Shown here: piece after piece, positions 16,783 to 25,702 of the stretch
How positions within the stretch are numbered: the stretch's first letter is position 1
How the letters are laid out: each line of letters opens with the position of its first letter
DNA from: an uncultured Cetobacterium sp.
GTDB taxonomy: Bacteria; Fusobacteriota; Fusobacteriia; Fusobacteriales; Fusobacteriaceae
Assembly: GCA_949293295.1 (NCBI GenBank)
Contig: CASFCG010000024.1
Coordinates: 30,566 to 94,565 of the forward strand
DNA: 64,000 nucleotides
Direction: 5' to 3'
The notes under the pieces: model-generated
Told to the model about the DNA's origin: nothing
Databases searched by the model: none
Seen by the model: the letters and a program-made list of their open reading frames with translations, nothing else
Position numbers and translations under genes: made by a program

Positions 16783-17856
16783 ATGGAAGAGATTAGTATA
16801 AGTGAGATTAAGAACAGATGTGAGAGATATATCAGTAATCAAAAAATCATTGTTTCTGGTTTTTGTGATTATGGCAATTTAGGACGTAAAAGTAAAAACA
16901 TCAGATATTATCAATATGTACAACTTATCTCTTTTGACGGAGATGAAAAGATAAGTGTCTTAGATGATGATAAGTCGCTTTTAGATGGTGTTTTTTATAA
17001 ATTAGAAGTTGCGGTTTATTTTAAAAAACATTCAAATGAAATAGCTTTAAAGAAAATAAAAATTCTTGAGGAGGATAAAAATAATTTAATTTATAATCAT
17101 GAACACTTTTCTGTATTGAAAAATAGATTGAAAAAGGGAACAATAAATATTAATGAGTACTTAAGTCTATTATTTGAAAATAATAAAATAATAAAGATAG
17201 GGATGGTAACACCAAAAGAATCTGTTGCAATAAATGATATTATGAATTCCTTATCCAACAGTAATAATAACTTGAAGATTGAGATATTAAAAGAACATAT
17301 TATCACTATTGAAAATTTTTTGTCTTCTACTCGATTTGATGAAGCTAAAATTGATTTTTGGTTGATAACAAGAGGAGGAGGGGATTTATCTTTATTCAAT
17401 TCTTACAATATGATAAAAAAAATATCTGAGTTAAAAAAACCTGTAGTAACAGCTTTAGGTCATTCTACAGATTATACATTAACTGATTTTATGGCTGATA
17501 GAGTCTTTTCAACACCGACTTCTATTGCAGAATACTTGAATAGTTTTTTTAGAAAAGAAGAGAGTAGGAATGAAGAAATGAAAAAATTAGAACAAAAACT
17601 TTTCGAACAAAGTAAAAAAATGAGAACATTAATGATACAGATGAATGACCAAGAGAAAGAGTTAGAAAAATATAAAACAGAGGAGAATCATTTAAATAAA
17701 ATAATAAGAATATTAAACACAGAATCCTCAATTAAGAATAATTCTATATCTCCAAGTATAAAAAAATTTATATATATTGTCATTGTCTTGAATATTGTCA
17801 GTATTATTATCAACATTGTAAACGTTTTTTCTAAAATAGGGTTAATTAACAAATAA
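16783..17856 (+). CDS. Exonuclease VII large-subunit-like protein with C-terminal membrane helix
   Basis: The 357-residue product resembles XseA, the large subunit of exonuclease VII, but is not the housekeeping form. Residues about 1-97 look like the N-terminal OB-fold. Residues about 130-255 carry the catalytic-domain motifs: DFWLITRGGGDLSLFN (191-206), VVTALGHSTDYTLTDFMAD (221-239) and STPTSIAEYL (243-252). Residues 255-310 are a charged coiled coil. The usual long coil and XseB-binding C-terminus are replaced by one hydrophobic helix at about 329-349. The motif after RGGG is shorter than in XseA, where RGGGS is usual. No xseB is adjacent. It has a GGGAGG site and its own promoter and lies beside tRNA genes. 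A membrane-tied nuclease, possibly in defence or DNA turnover, is inference. Confidence 0.75.
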   Translation: MEEISISEIKNRCERYISNQKIIVSGFCDYGNLGRKSKNIRYYQYVQLISFDGDEKISVLDDDKSLLDGVFYKLEVAVYFKKHSNEIALKKIKILEEDKNNLIYNHEHFSVLKNRLKKGTININEYLSLLFENNKIIKIGMVTPKESVAINDIMNSLSNSNNNLKIEILKEHIITIENFLSSTRFDEAKIDFWLITRGGGDLSLFNSYNMIKKISELKKPVVTALGHSTDYTLTDFMADRVFSTPTSIAEYLNSFFRKEESRNEEMKKLEQKLFEQSKKMRTLMIQMNDQEKELEKYKTEENHLNKIIRILNTESSIKNNSISPSIKKFIYIVIVLNIVSIIINIVNVFSKIGLINK

Positions 17857-17969
17857 TTTTTATTTTAGATTTTTAGTATAAACCAAATTTTAAAATAATT
17901 GTATTTAATACGAGCTATTCACTGTTTATAGAAGTGAATCTAGGTTAAATTTGAAAGTCAACTTTGATA

Positions 17970-19307
17970 TTATATGGATTTTTTTAATTTTTTCAATCTA
18001 TTTTGAGCAAGTATAAACAGTATTATTCCAGAAAGGGTATCCGATATAGGAAAAGCATACCAAACGCCAGTTTCTTTAAATAAATAACCCAATAAATACA
18101 AAAGAGGAATATTAAGAACTAAAATTCTAATAATAAAGAAATAAGTTGCAATTTTATTCTCTTTTATGGATTGAAAAAGATTGTTAGAAGCCAGAAATAC
18201 AGCTGTAAATGGCATTAAAAAAAGATTTTGCTTCATAGCATGAGAAGTAAATTTTATGAGTTCAAAATCATTTTTTACAAAGCAGGATACTATCTCATCT
18301 GTAAAAAGAAACATTCCTAACACAGACAATGTAGATAGTGAAAAAACAATTGAAAGTTGAAGATTAAAACTGTCATAAACTCTTTTAAAGTTTTTAGCTC
18401 CAAAGTTATATGAGATGATGGCAGCTGTTCCAAGATTAAATCCTTGTAGACTGTTGTTCATAACAGCTCTGCAGATTGAAATAATTCCGATAGCGGCTGT
18501 CGCAATATCTCCTCCATATATACCTGCCTGTCTATTTGTAATAGTGATTACAGAGGCTTGAAGTAGTTGATTGAAAAATCTAGGACTTCCAATTTTCATA
18601 ATCTCTTTTAAAATATCAACTTTAAAAGTAAGAGATTCTCTTGAAAAAGATAGAATCTCAGATTTAAGAAAATAGATGATAATAAGAAATGCAGAGAAAG
18701 CTGTTGCAATCAATGTAGCTAATCCAGCTCCAGCAATACCATAGTTCCACTTCATAATGAATAGATAATCCAAAATAACGTTTAAAATAGCTGTTAAAAT
18801 ATTAATAAATGTTGAAAAAAAGAGATTTCCCATTCCTCTGATAGTGGAACTTTGACCCAAAATTAGTTGAAATAATCCCATTGGAATTAGGAATTTAGTG
18901 TATTCTAAAGCAGGAGCAAAATTTGATGAAGTAGCACCAAAGAGTTTTAGAAGTGGAATATTAAAGAGATATAGGAAACCAGTCAAAAAAAGTCCAATTA
19001 AGAACAACCAAAAGAAGCCGGTTGTTAAAAATATTCCAGCCTCATTTTTTCTATTCTCTCCGAGTTTAATACCAACAAGGATTGAAATACCAGAAAAAAG
19101 AAATGTAAAACTATTTATAAGCATAGTGTAAGGGAAAACAATTGCAATAGCAGACATTCCATCTCTTCCAGCAACTTGCCCGATAAAAAGTCGGTCAGTT
19201 AGAACGCAAATCATACCGATAATTGAAGCAAGAGATGAAGGAAGACTAAATTTTAAAATTGTTGTTAAAACGCTTCCTTTTTCAAATTTAAAACTTAGTG
19301 TTTCCAT
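17970..19307 (-). CDS. MATE family multidrug/cation exporter
   Basis: Twelve-helix inner-membrane exporter of the MATE family, which uses Na+ or H+ gradients to extrude cationic compounds. The 445-residue product begins with the two-repeat pattern (FSLPSSLASIIGMICVLTDR, then FIGQVAGRDGMSAIA), and the second half repeats it (GSPRFFNQLLQASVITITNR). The substrate cannot be told. It is last in an operon with aroC, a deaminase and a HlyIII-like gene, 15 bases after the latter. The ATG is preceded by a GGGAGG site. The DinF/NorM-like subclass is not resolved. Confidence 0.9.
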   Translation of the reverse strand: METLSFKFEKGSVLTTILKFSLPSSLASIIGMICVLTDRLFIGQVAGRDGMSAIAIVFPYTMLINSFTFLFSGISILVGIKLGENRKNEAGIFLTTGFFWLFLIGLFLTGFLYLFNIPLLKLFGATSSNFAPALEYTKFLIPMGLFQLILGQSSTIRGMGNLFFSTFINILTAILNVILDYLFIMKWNYGIAGAGLATLIATAFSAFLIIIYFLKSEILSFSRESLTFKVDILKEIMKIGSPRFFNQLLQASVITITNRQAGIYGGDIATAAIGIISICRAVMNNSLQGFNLGTAAIISYNFGAKNFKRVYDSFNLQLSIVFSLSTLSVLGMFLFTDEIVSCFVKNDFELIKFTSHAMKQNLFLMPFTAVFLASNNLFQSIKENKIATYFFIIRILVLNIPLLYLLGYLFKETGVWYAFPISDTLSGIILFILAQNRLKKLKKSI

Positions 19308-19322
19308 ATCTTCCCTCCCAAA

Positions 19323-19949
19323 CTAAACTAAATAATAAACAGAAAAATAATTAAAAATACTCCCAGATAAAACGAAGAGATGCCAAATCCCATGTGAAAA
19401 TTTTAGTTTTTTCATTAAATAAAAGATTGTTCCAACAGAATAACTTATTCCACTAAAGATTAAAAGTTTTAAAGAAAAATTAGGAATTAAAACAACTAAA
19501 TCTTTATAAACAAGTATAATCATCCATCCCATGAAAAGGTAGATTAAAGTAGATAGAACTTTAAATCTACCTGCATAAAATATTTTGAAAAAAATTCCCA
19601 GTAGTGTCATTCCCCATTGAACAAAAAAGAAAATCCATTTTGTATTACCTTCAAAAACTCCAAGAAGATAAGGAGTGTATGAACCAGCAATTAAAATATA
19701 TATAGCTGAGTGGTCTAGGATTTTAAAAATTTTTTTTACTTTAGGATTAAATACAATATGGTAGGTTCCAGACATAGTATAAAGTAAAATCAACGATATT
19801 GTAAAAATAATTGAACCGACAAAATAACCAGTGTTTTCAGTTCGATAGGAATGAACAAGCAAAGCTCCATTTCCAATTAGTGCTAAAATAACTCCTAAAT
19901 AGTGAGTCATAGAGTTAATCCACTCTTCTAATTTTATAATAGACCGCAT
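19323..19949 (-). CDS. HlyIII/PAQR-family membrane protein
   Basis: Seven-helix membrane protein of the hemolysin III (YqfA/TrhA) family; the bacterial members are linked to membrane lipid homeostasis. The 208-residue product starts MRSIIKLEEWINSMTHYLGV. The family His/Asp/Ser metal-site pattern is visible: MSGTYHIVF, ILDHSAIYILIAGSYTP and FSHGIWHLFVLSGS. The upstream in-frame start (16 residues earlier) is rejected because AAGGAGG lies five bases before this ATG. It lies ten bases after the deaminase gene. Confidence 0.88.
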   Translation of the reverse strand: MRSIIKLEEWINSMTHYLGVILALIGNGALLVHSYRTENTGYFVGSIIFTISLILLYTMSGTYHIVFNPKVKKIFKILDHSAIYILIAGSYTPYLLGVFEGNTKWIFFFVQWGMTLLGIFFKIFYAGRFKVLSTLIYLFMGWMIILVYKDLVVLIPNFSLKLLIFSGISYSVGTIFYLMKKLKFSHGIWHLFVLSGSIFNYFSVYYLV

Positions 19950-19959
19950 AAAAACCTCC

Positions 19960-20454
19960 TTATCTATTTTTTGTGAAATCAAGAATAATTTTATCAAATT
20001 TTGGAATAAGTTGTCTAATTTTTACATTTGCTGATTGAAGTAATTTTTTAGAGGCTATTGTTGATTCATTTTCATGATATTTATCTGATAGGTAGACTAT
20101 CTCTCTTATTCCACTTTGGATTATACTTTTAGCACATTCATTACATGGAAAGAGGTCAACATATATAGTGCATCCATGTAAAGATTTCGTACTATTTAGG
20201 ATTGCGTTTAGTTCAGCATGACAAACATAAGCATATTTACTATTCAAAAAATCTCCATCTCTATTCCAAGGAAACTCATCATCGGAGCAACCATTAGGAA
20301 ATCCATTATATCCGACGCCAACTATTTTTTTATCTTGGTTAACTATACAAGCTCCCACTTGTGTACCTGGGTCCTTACTTCTTTTTGATGAAAGAACCGC
20401 AATTCCCATAAAATACTCATCCCAATCAATAAAATCAATTCGTTTATTCATCAT
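19960..20454 (-). CDS. dCMP deaminase family protein (ComEB-like)
   Basis: Zinc-dependent deaminase, most similar in layout to dCMP deaminases that make dUMP for thymidylate synthesis (ComEB in competent bacteria). The 164-residue product has the zinc ligands and catalytic Glu in CHAELNAI, and PCNECAKSI with the two Cys ligands. DPGTQVGACIV and GVGYNGFPNGCSDDEFPWNR are typical of dCMP deaminases rather than tRNA or riboflavin deaminases. The start overlaps the end of aroC by four bases (ATGA), so they are co-translated. No allosteric dCTP site can be judged. Confidence 0.9.
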   Translation of the reverse strand: MMNKRIDFIDWDEYFMGIAVLSSKRSKDPGTQVGACIVNQDKKIVGVGYNGFPNGCSDDEFPWNRDGDFLNSKYAYVCHAELNAILNSTKSLHGCTIYVDLFPCNECAKSIIQSGIREIVYLSDKYHENESTIASKKLLQSANVKIRQLIPKFDKIILDFTKNR

Positions 20455-21464
20455 TCTCCTCCATTAAAATTAAAAATTATATTTTGTAAATAAAGGTCAG
20501 CAAGAGCGATAGCTGTTGCACATTCAATGATAACTGGAACTCTTAAAATAAAAGCAGTGTCATGTCGTCCATCTATTTTTAAGTCTTCAATTTTATCTGT
20601 ATCAAAGTTAAAAGTATGTTGTTTTTTTAAAATACTAGAAGTTGGTTTTACTGCTACTTTAAAAAATATCTCATTTCCATTGGAGATTCCACCATTAATT
20701 CCACCACTGTTATTGGTTCTGGTAACACCTTTAGAGTTTATTATACAATCATTAAATTGACTTCCTAAGAGTTTTGTTCCTTCGAATCCTGCTCCAAATT
20801 CAATTCCTTTGATACCTGGAATAGAAAAAATTATTGATGATATACAGGACTCTATTGAATTGAAAAAAGGTTCACCGATACCAACAGGAAAGTTTTTTAT
20901 CTTTGTTGTAATTATTCCACCTAGCGAATCTCCTTTTTGCTTTATTTCAAGAATATAAGAATCCAATCTTTTTTCAAAGTCTTGTTTATTTAAATCGCCA
21001 ATTCTATCAATTTCAGAGGTAATAGAAACAGAGGACAGAATTTTTTTTGCTATAACTCCAGCGGCTATTAGACCAAGAGTAACTCTTCCTGAAAAATGTC
21101 CTCCTCCTCTGATATCATTATAGCCTTTATATTTTATGGTAGCTGTAAAATCTGCATGTCCCGGTCTTGGATGGATTTTAAAGCTTGAATACATTTTTGA
21201 ATCAATATTTTTGTTTTCAAAGAATATATTGACTGGAGCTCCAGTTGTAAAATTATTGTAAATTCCAGATAAAAATATTGGTGTGTCTGTTTCAACTCTA
21301 GGAGTAGTTCCGAATTGATTTGGTTTTCTCTTAGAAAGGTCATCAAAAAAATCTTGAATAGATATTGAAATACCTGCGGGAATTCCATCAATTATTACAC
21401 CAACGCCCTTTCCATGAGACTCTCCATAGATTTGGACTCTGAAACATCTACCATATGTATTCAT
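20451..21464 (-). CDS. aroC: Chorismate synthase
   Basis: Last step of the shikimate pathway: converts 5-enolpyruvylshikimate-3-phosphate to chorismate with reduced FMN. The 337-residue product (a little short; about 350-390 is common) has RVQIYGESHGKGVGVIIDG at the N-terminus, HPRPGHADFT, RGGGHFSGRVT, NNSGGINGGISNGNEI and GRHDTAFILRVPVI. All are FMN/substrate motifs of the family. It leads an operon with a deaminase, a HlyIII-like protein and a MATE exporter. Other aro genes are not nearby. Confidence 0.96.
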   Translation of the reverse strand: MNTYGRCFRVQIYGESHGKGVGVIIDGIPAGISISIQDFFDDLSKRKPNQFGTTPRVETDTPIFLSGIYNNFTTGAPVNIFFENKNIDSKMYSSFKIHPRPGHADFTATIKYKGYNDIRGGGHFSGRVTLGLIAAGVIAKKILSSVSITSEIDRIGDLNKQDFEKRLDSYILEIKQKGDSLGGIITTKIKNFPVGIGEPFFNSIESCISSIIFSIPGIKGIEFGAGFEGTKLLGSQFNDCIINSKGVTRTNNSGGINGGISNGNEIFFKVAVKPTSSILKKQHTFNFDTDKIEDLKIDGRHDTAFILRVPVIIECATAIALADLYLQNIIFNFNGGE

Positions 21465-21502
21465 AAAAAAACCTCCAGAATTTTATAATCACTATTTTCA
21501 TG

Positions 21503-21511
21503 ATTATATCA
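21503..21511 (-). promoter_or_regulatory. Extended -10 promoter of the aroC operon
   Basis: Minus-strand TGATATAAT lies about 39 bases before the aroC ATG. A T-rich region takes the place of a -35. The operon would be aroC, deaminase, HlyIII-like, MATE. Confidence 0.55.
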
Positions 21512-21574
21512 CAAAAAATATTTTTTTTAAATGATATTAGATTTAAAAACTAAATATTTTGATTATAAAAATAA

Positions 21575-21603
21575 TTGACAGATAAAATTTTATGTGATAA
21601 TAT
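21575..21603 (+). promoter_or_regulatory. Promoter of the DUF2325 gene
   Basis: Consensus TTGACA (21575-21580), 17 bases, then TAATAT (21598-21603). The start would be near 21610. This rules out an in-frame start at 21575 for the following gene, since that codon lies within the -35. Confidence 0.85.
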
Positions 21604-21631
21604 AACAAAAAAGATAAAGGGGAGGCTGTTT

Positions 21632-21910
21632 ATGATAGCAATAGTAGGTGGGTTAAAAAGAGGAGAGAGGGAATATATGGAACTTTTAAAATCATATAAC
21701 TTAAAAGGAAAAGTATATAACACTCATTGTCCAAATTTTTGTAAAAAGATTAAAAATTGTGAAATGTGTATAATTTTTACTAATCTAGTGAGTCATAATC
21801 TGTTAAATAGTTGTAATAAAGTTTGCAAAAATCAAAATATACCAATCATTCACTTAACAAATAATAGTATATCAAAATTAAAAGAGAATTTAGATAGGAT
21901 ATATGGTTAA
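21632..21910 (+). CDS. DUF2325 domain protein
   Basis: Small cytosolic protein of 92 residues made of one DUF2325 domain, of unknown function. It starts MIAIVGGLKRGEREYMELLK, with the family GG near the N-terminus. The SH motif is in TNLVSHNLLNSCNKVCKNQN, and IPIIHLTNNSISKL follows. Five Cys residues (CPNFC, NCEMC and others) are more than the family minimum and could bind metal. The start follows GGGGAGG by six bases and lies after a strong promoter. Single-gene unit; no functional partner nearby. Confidence 0.75.
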   Translation: MIAIVGGLKRGEREYMELLKSYNLKGKVYNTHCPNFCKKIKNCEMCIIFTNLVSHNLLNSCNKVCKNQNIPIIHLTNNSISKLKENLDRIYG

Positions 21911-21984
21911 TATGTTAAAAGTTTAAACAATTTTATTCCTAAAAAGGAATACAAAATAGTTTTTTATGTTACAATCATGACAAT

Positions 21985-22012
21985 GTCCATTTAGGATATA
22001 CTTCAAATAGAC
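21985..22012. repeat. 28-base imperfect palindrome, copy 1
   Basis: It differs from the perfect copy at 22121-22148 at five positions. It has the same length, the same outer bases (GTC...AAATAGAC) and is likewise followed by AC. The two copies are 136 bases apart and flank an A/T-rich hairpin. Confidence 0.75.
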
Positions 22013-22022
22013 ACAAAAAAAA

Positions 22023-22068
22023 GAGCGAAAAAAATTTTTTTGGAATACATAAAGAACATTTTTCGCTC
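22023..22068. repeat. Inverted repeat between the two palindromes
   Basis: GAGCGAAAAA (22023-22032) and TTTTTCGCTC (22059-22068) form a 10-bp stem with a 26-base interior. This could be the body of a small non-autonomous element or a terminator read in either direction. Confidence 0.55.
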
Positions 22069-22120
22069 ATAATTCATACAAACAGAATGCTTATTTTTTT
22101 AGATGGCTAGTTTTTAGTTA

Positions 22121-22148
22121 GTCTATTTAGGGTATACCCTAAATAGAC
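22121..22148. repeat. 28-base perfect palindrome, copy 2
   Basis: Half-site GTCTATTTAGGGTA followed by its exact reverse complement, with no spacer. Possible meanings are a dimeric repressor site, a joined pair of insertion-sequence ends, or a miniature element end. The second copy at 21985 argues against chance. Confidence 0.85.
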
Positions 22149-22533
22149 ACTTTTCACTCCGATTCTCAGTATTTTTAGGGAGTTGAAGTAAAAGACTTCC
22201 GTAAAAGTTCTGAAGATTTGAGACTTATACGAAAATATGGACTTATACGGAGAGATAAATTGATTTTGCCCCTATGTATCCTAATTAAATACATACTTAA
22301 ACCTATTTAAGAGCTATGCTGTTAATTTTTTAGCAGCGTAGCTAGAAAAGTAGATTTGATAGATTAAGGTATAGAAAATGAATAAGTTTTAAAGTAATAA
22401 ACATACGAAAATAATCAAAATCTATTCAATTGTAATTAATCAGGGGTAAATAATTAGGTATTTTGGCTTTCAATGGGAACGTGGGGATATAATGTGATTT
22501 TAAGAAGATAGAGAAATGAAGAGGAAAGAGAGC
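22149..22533. other. Gene-poor stretch before dnaG
   Basis: No gene longer than 60 codons is found. It contains a direct repeat GACTTATACG (two copies near 22220-22250) and a 10-bp hairpin AGCTATGCTG/CAGCGTAGCT (22312-22343). A 43-codon open frame without a start codon (22179-22310) is not convincing. Together with the palindromes it looks like decayed mobile DNA. Confidence 0.55.
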
Positions 22534-22560
22534 AAAAGCGGTTTAGAACCGCTTTTAATA
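22534..22560 (+). terminator. Terminator-like hairpin upstream of dnaG
   Basis: AAAAGCGGTT-TAG-AACCGCTTTT, a 10-bp stem with A-run before and T-run after, so it can act in both directions. No annotated gene ends just before it on the plus strand. It may end a short RNA from the gene-poor stretch or insulate the dnaG promoter. Confidence 0.65.
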
Positions 22561-22603
22561 TTTTATAAGCAGATCTGATAGAGGATATAATAAATTTTTA
22601 ACG

Positions 22604-22632
22604 TTGCATATATTTTTATTTTATTATATAAT
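22604..22632 (+). promoter_or_regulatory. Promoter of dnaG-rpoD
   Basis: TTGCAT (22604-22609), 17 bases, then TATAAT (22627-22632), with the dnaG start about 45 bases downstream. Confidence 0.8.
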
Positions 22633-22677
22633 ATCAAATTATAAAATGATTTTAATGATTTATAGGAGAAGAAGTGA

Positions 22678-24468
22678 ATGAGATATAAATCAGAAGATAT
22701 TGATTTATTGTTAAGTGAATTATCAATAGAGAAAGTTGTGGGGGAGTTTATTACTTTAAAAAGAGCAGGAGCTAACTATAAGGGGCTTTGTCCTTTTCAT
22801 CAGGATAATTCTCCCTCTTTTGTTGTGAGCCCAAGTAAAAATATTTGTAAATGTTTTGTCTGTGGAGCTGGTGGAAATCCAATAACTTTCTATTCAGAGT
22901 ATAAAAAGATTAGTTTCGGTGAAGCTGTAGAAGAATTGGCATCTAAGTATGGTATTTCAATAGGAAAGGTTTTGTCTCACCGAAAAAATGAGGAAAATAA
23001 TGTTTTTTATGAGATAATGGAGGAGGCTCATAAATTTTATAAGGAAGAGATATTTAAATATGGTGCTTTTGAAGCTTTAGAATATCTTTCAAAAAGAAAG
23101 ATAGACTCCAAACTTATCACTGATAATCAGATTGGTTATGCGCCAAACGATTGGTCGTCCTTATATGATTATCTGATTTTAAAGGGTTTTTCTAAAGAAA
23201 ATATATTGAAATTAGGGCTTGCTAAAGAAAGTGAAAATGGTGTATACGATAGTTTTAGAAATAGAGTTATTTTTCCAATATATTCGATTTCAAATAAAGT
23301 TATAGGATTTGGAGGAAGAACATTAGAGGATAGAAAAGATATTCCGAAATATATAAATTCATCAGAAAATCCTATTTTTACAAAAGGAAAGAATCTATAC
23401 GGATTCACTGATAGAGGAGCGAATATTAGAAAAAAGAATTATTCCATTCTTATGGAAGGATATATGGATGTTTTATCTGCTCATTCTTACGGGTTTGATG
23501 TGGCTTTGGCTCCGTTAGGAACGGCGTTAACAGAGGCACAAGCTACTCTTTTAAAAAATTATACAAACAACGTTATAATTGCTTTTGATATGGATGAAGC
23601 AGGGCAGAGAGCGACTGAACGTGCTATTATGATGTTAAAAAAGGCAGGTTTTAATATTAGAGTTCTGCAATTTAAAGATGCAAAAGACCCAGATGAATAT
23701 TTAAAAAAATATGGAAAAGAAGCATTTCTAAAGGTTGTTAAGGAATCTTTAGAAGCATTTGAATTTCTTTATAACAGATATTCAGCAGAATATGAGTTAG
23801 ATAACTATATGTCAAAACAAAATTTTATAAATAGATTTAAAGAGTTTTTTCATTGTGTTGAGGCGGAATTAGAAAAAACGTTGTATATCGAGAAGCTTTC
23901 AAAAACTTTAGAGATTGATGTAACGATTTTGAGTGATATTCTTATAAAAAATAATAAGAAAATTTATCATAATTATGAGTCTAATAAAGTAAAGAGCAAT
24001 GAGAATGAGTCCAGAAATTTTGAAGTTGAAAGAGCAACTTTAGCGTTGGTACTGACCGAACCAGATTATTATGTTTTTTTTAGAGAGAAAAATTTTAAAA
24101 CAAAACTTATAAGAAAGGTTTTCTATTTTATGAGTCAATTTGAAAATATAAGTTCCTTAGCTAGAGATGAATTTTTAAAGTTGATTTTGGGACAAAAGAT
24201 ATTGGAGGAGGATGAAGAGAAGCAGTTGATTGGTATCTATTCAGCTTCTATAACTGATTTTATAAATAAGTTGATATTACAAAAGGAGTTACAAAATATC
24301 TTTGAATCTTGGTTTAGATTGGAATTAAAGGAAGAGATGAAGCATCGAAAGAGTTTTATGCAACACATAGAGTTAAAAAAAATAGAAGACCAACTAAAAT
24401 ATATTGAGAACTTTGAAGATTTAGATAGATTATATAAAAATTTTGTAAAGATGTCTTTGATGAATTAA
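22678..24468 (+). CDS. dnaG: DNA primase
   Basis: Makes RNA primers at the replication fork with the DnaB helicase. The 596-residue product has the N-terminal CHC2 zinc finger (CPFHQDNSPSF, then CKCFVCGAGG), the catalytic core with GFGGRTL, and the TOPRIM domain ILMEGYMDVLSA with the acidic pair in AFDMDEAGQ. The C-terminal helicase-binding part (about 440-596) is less conserved. ATG start with GGAG upstream. It sits directly before rpoD, the ancient macromolecular-synthesis pairing. Confidence 0.97.
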   Translation: MRYKSEDIDLLLSELSIEKVVGEFITLKRAGANYKGLCPFHQDNSPSFVVSPSKNICKCFVCGAGGNPITFYSEYKKISFGEAVEELASKYGISIGKVLSHRKNEENNVFYEIMEEAHKFYKEEIFKYGAFEALEYLSKRKIDSKLITDNQIGYAPNDWSSLYDYLILKGFSKENILKLGLAKESENGVYDSFRNRVIFPIYSISNKVIGFGGRTLEDRKDIPKYINSSENPIFTKGKNLYGFTDRGANIRKKNYSILMEGYMDVLSAHSYGFDVALAPLGTALTEAQATLLKNYTNNVIIAFDMDEAGQRATERAIMMLKKAGFNIRVLQFKDAKDPDEYLKKYGKEAFLKVVKESLEAFEFLYNRYSAEYELDNYMSKQNFINRFKEFFHCVEAELEKTLYIEKLSKTLEIDVTILSDILIKNNKKIYHNYESNKVKSNENESRNFEVERATLALVLTEPDYYVFFREKNFKTKLIRKVFYFMSQFENISSLARDEFLKLILGQKILEEDEEKQLIGIYSASITDFINKLILQKELQNIFESWFRLELKEEMKHRKSFMQHIELKKIEDQLKYIENFEDLDRLYKNFVKMSLMN

Positions 24469-24496
24469 GAATAAAGTTTGAGGAGGCTTCAAAATA

Positions 24497-25699
24497 ATGA
24501 AGGAGTTTATTAAAAATGAGAAAGTGATGACTTTGCTGAGGCAGGCAATGGAAGATAAAGTTGTTACATATGAGGAGATTAATGAGAAATTAGCTTCTGA
24601 TTTTCCACCTGAAAAAGTGGATTTTTTGATAAGTGGAATGATAGAACAAGGGATAGAGATTCTTACAAGACAAGAACTAAATAAGAGAAAAAGAGATGAG
24701 AAAAAAGGGATTGTAAAAAAAGCATCATCGGATTATGAAGAGGAGGATGAGGAAGAGGACGAAATAGCAATTGATTATAATGTTGAGTTTGACTTTAATC
24801 CAGATGATGTAGAAGAGATAAGTGAAGAGGAATTAATAAACGAGAATTTTTTTAATATAACTGGAGACATGGAGGTTGACGAACCTATAAAAATGTATTT
24901 GAGAGAGATAGGTCAAATTCCTCTTCTTACTCATGAGCAGGAGTTAGAGTACGCGAAAGCGACTTTTGAAGGGGATGAGTTCGCTCAACAACAACTGATT
25001 GAAGCTAACTTGAGATTAGTTGTAAGTATTGCGAAAAAGCATACAAATAGAGGATTAAAGCTACTTGACTTAATACAAGAGGGAAATATCGGTTTGATGA
25101 AAGCTGTGGAAAAGTTCGAGTATACAAAGGGATATAAATTTTCAACATATGCGACATGGTGGATAAGACAAGCTATCACGAGGGCAATAGCAGACCAAGG
25201 AAGAACAATACGGATACCTGTACATATGATAGAGACTATAAATAAGATAAAAAAAGAAGCAAGAATATATCTTCAAGAGACTGGAAAAGATGCTACACCT
25301 GAGATTCTAGCGGAGAGACTAAATATGGAAGTTGAAAAGATTAAGAGTATTCAGGAGATGAATCAAGACCCAATATCTTTAGAAACTCCAGTGGGAAATG
25401 AAGAGGATAGTGAACTAGGTGATTTTGTTGAAGATAATAAGATGTTAAATCCATATGAGTTGACTAATAGAACATTGTTGAAAGAGCAATTAAGTGAGGT
25501 TTTAAAAACTTTGAGTAGTAGAGAGGAACAGGTTTTAAAGTTCAGGTATGGGTTGGATGATGGAACGCCTAAAACGTTGGAAGAAGTAGGAAAAATATTT
25601 AAAGTTACACGTGAAAGAATAAGACAGATTGAAGTAAAGGCGTTGAGAAAATTACGTCATCCAAGTAGAAGAAAAAAATTAGAGGATTTTAAATCATAA
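24497..25699 (+). CDS. rpoD: Primary sigma factor (sigma-70/SigA)
   Basis: Housekeeping sigma factor. Of 400 residues, 1-75 form region 1.1 and an acidic stretch. Region 1.2 is [20 protein letters not shown]. Region 2 has [18 protein letters not shown], then [20 protein letters not shown] for -10 recognition. Region 4 has [20 protein letters not shown] for -35 recognition. There is no large non-conserved insert between regions 1.2 and 2, so the build is SigA-like. It follows dnaG by 28 bases after GAGGAGG. A hairpin follows the stop. Confidence 0.98.
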   Translation: MKEFIKNEKVMTLLRQAMEDKVVTYEEINEKLASDFPPEKVDFLISGMIEQGIEILTRQELNKRKRDEKKGIVKKASSDYEEEDEEEDEIAIDYNVEFDFNPDDVEEISEEELINENFFNITGDMEVDEPIKMYLREIGQIPLLTHEQELEYAKATFEGDEFAQQQLIEANLRLVVSIAKKHTNRGLKLLDLIQEGNIGLMKAVEKFEYTKGYKFSTYATWWIRQAITRAIADQGRTIRIPVHMIETINKIKKEARIYLQETGKDATPEILAERLNMEVEKIKSIQEMNQDPISLETPVGNEEDSELGDFVEDNKMLNPYELTNRTLLKEQLSEVLKTLSSREEQVLKFRYGLDDGTPKTLEEVGKIFKVTRERIRQIEVKALRKLRHPSRRKKLEDFKS

Positions 25700-25702
25700 A
25701 AT

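Noticed and set aside
16783..17856. Annotation as the housekeeping xseA
   Set aside because: Too short (357 residues), coiled coil shortened, altered RGGG motif, C-terminal membrane helix and no xseB next to it.
21575..21631. Longer start for the DUF2325 gene
   Set aside because: The upstream codons overlap a consensus TTGACA-17-TAATAT promoter, and GGGGAGG precedes the internal ATG.
22179..22310. 43-codon open frame in the gene-poor region before dnaG
   Set aside because: No start codon, no binding site, no family match; may be relic DNA but cannot be called a gene.
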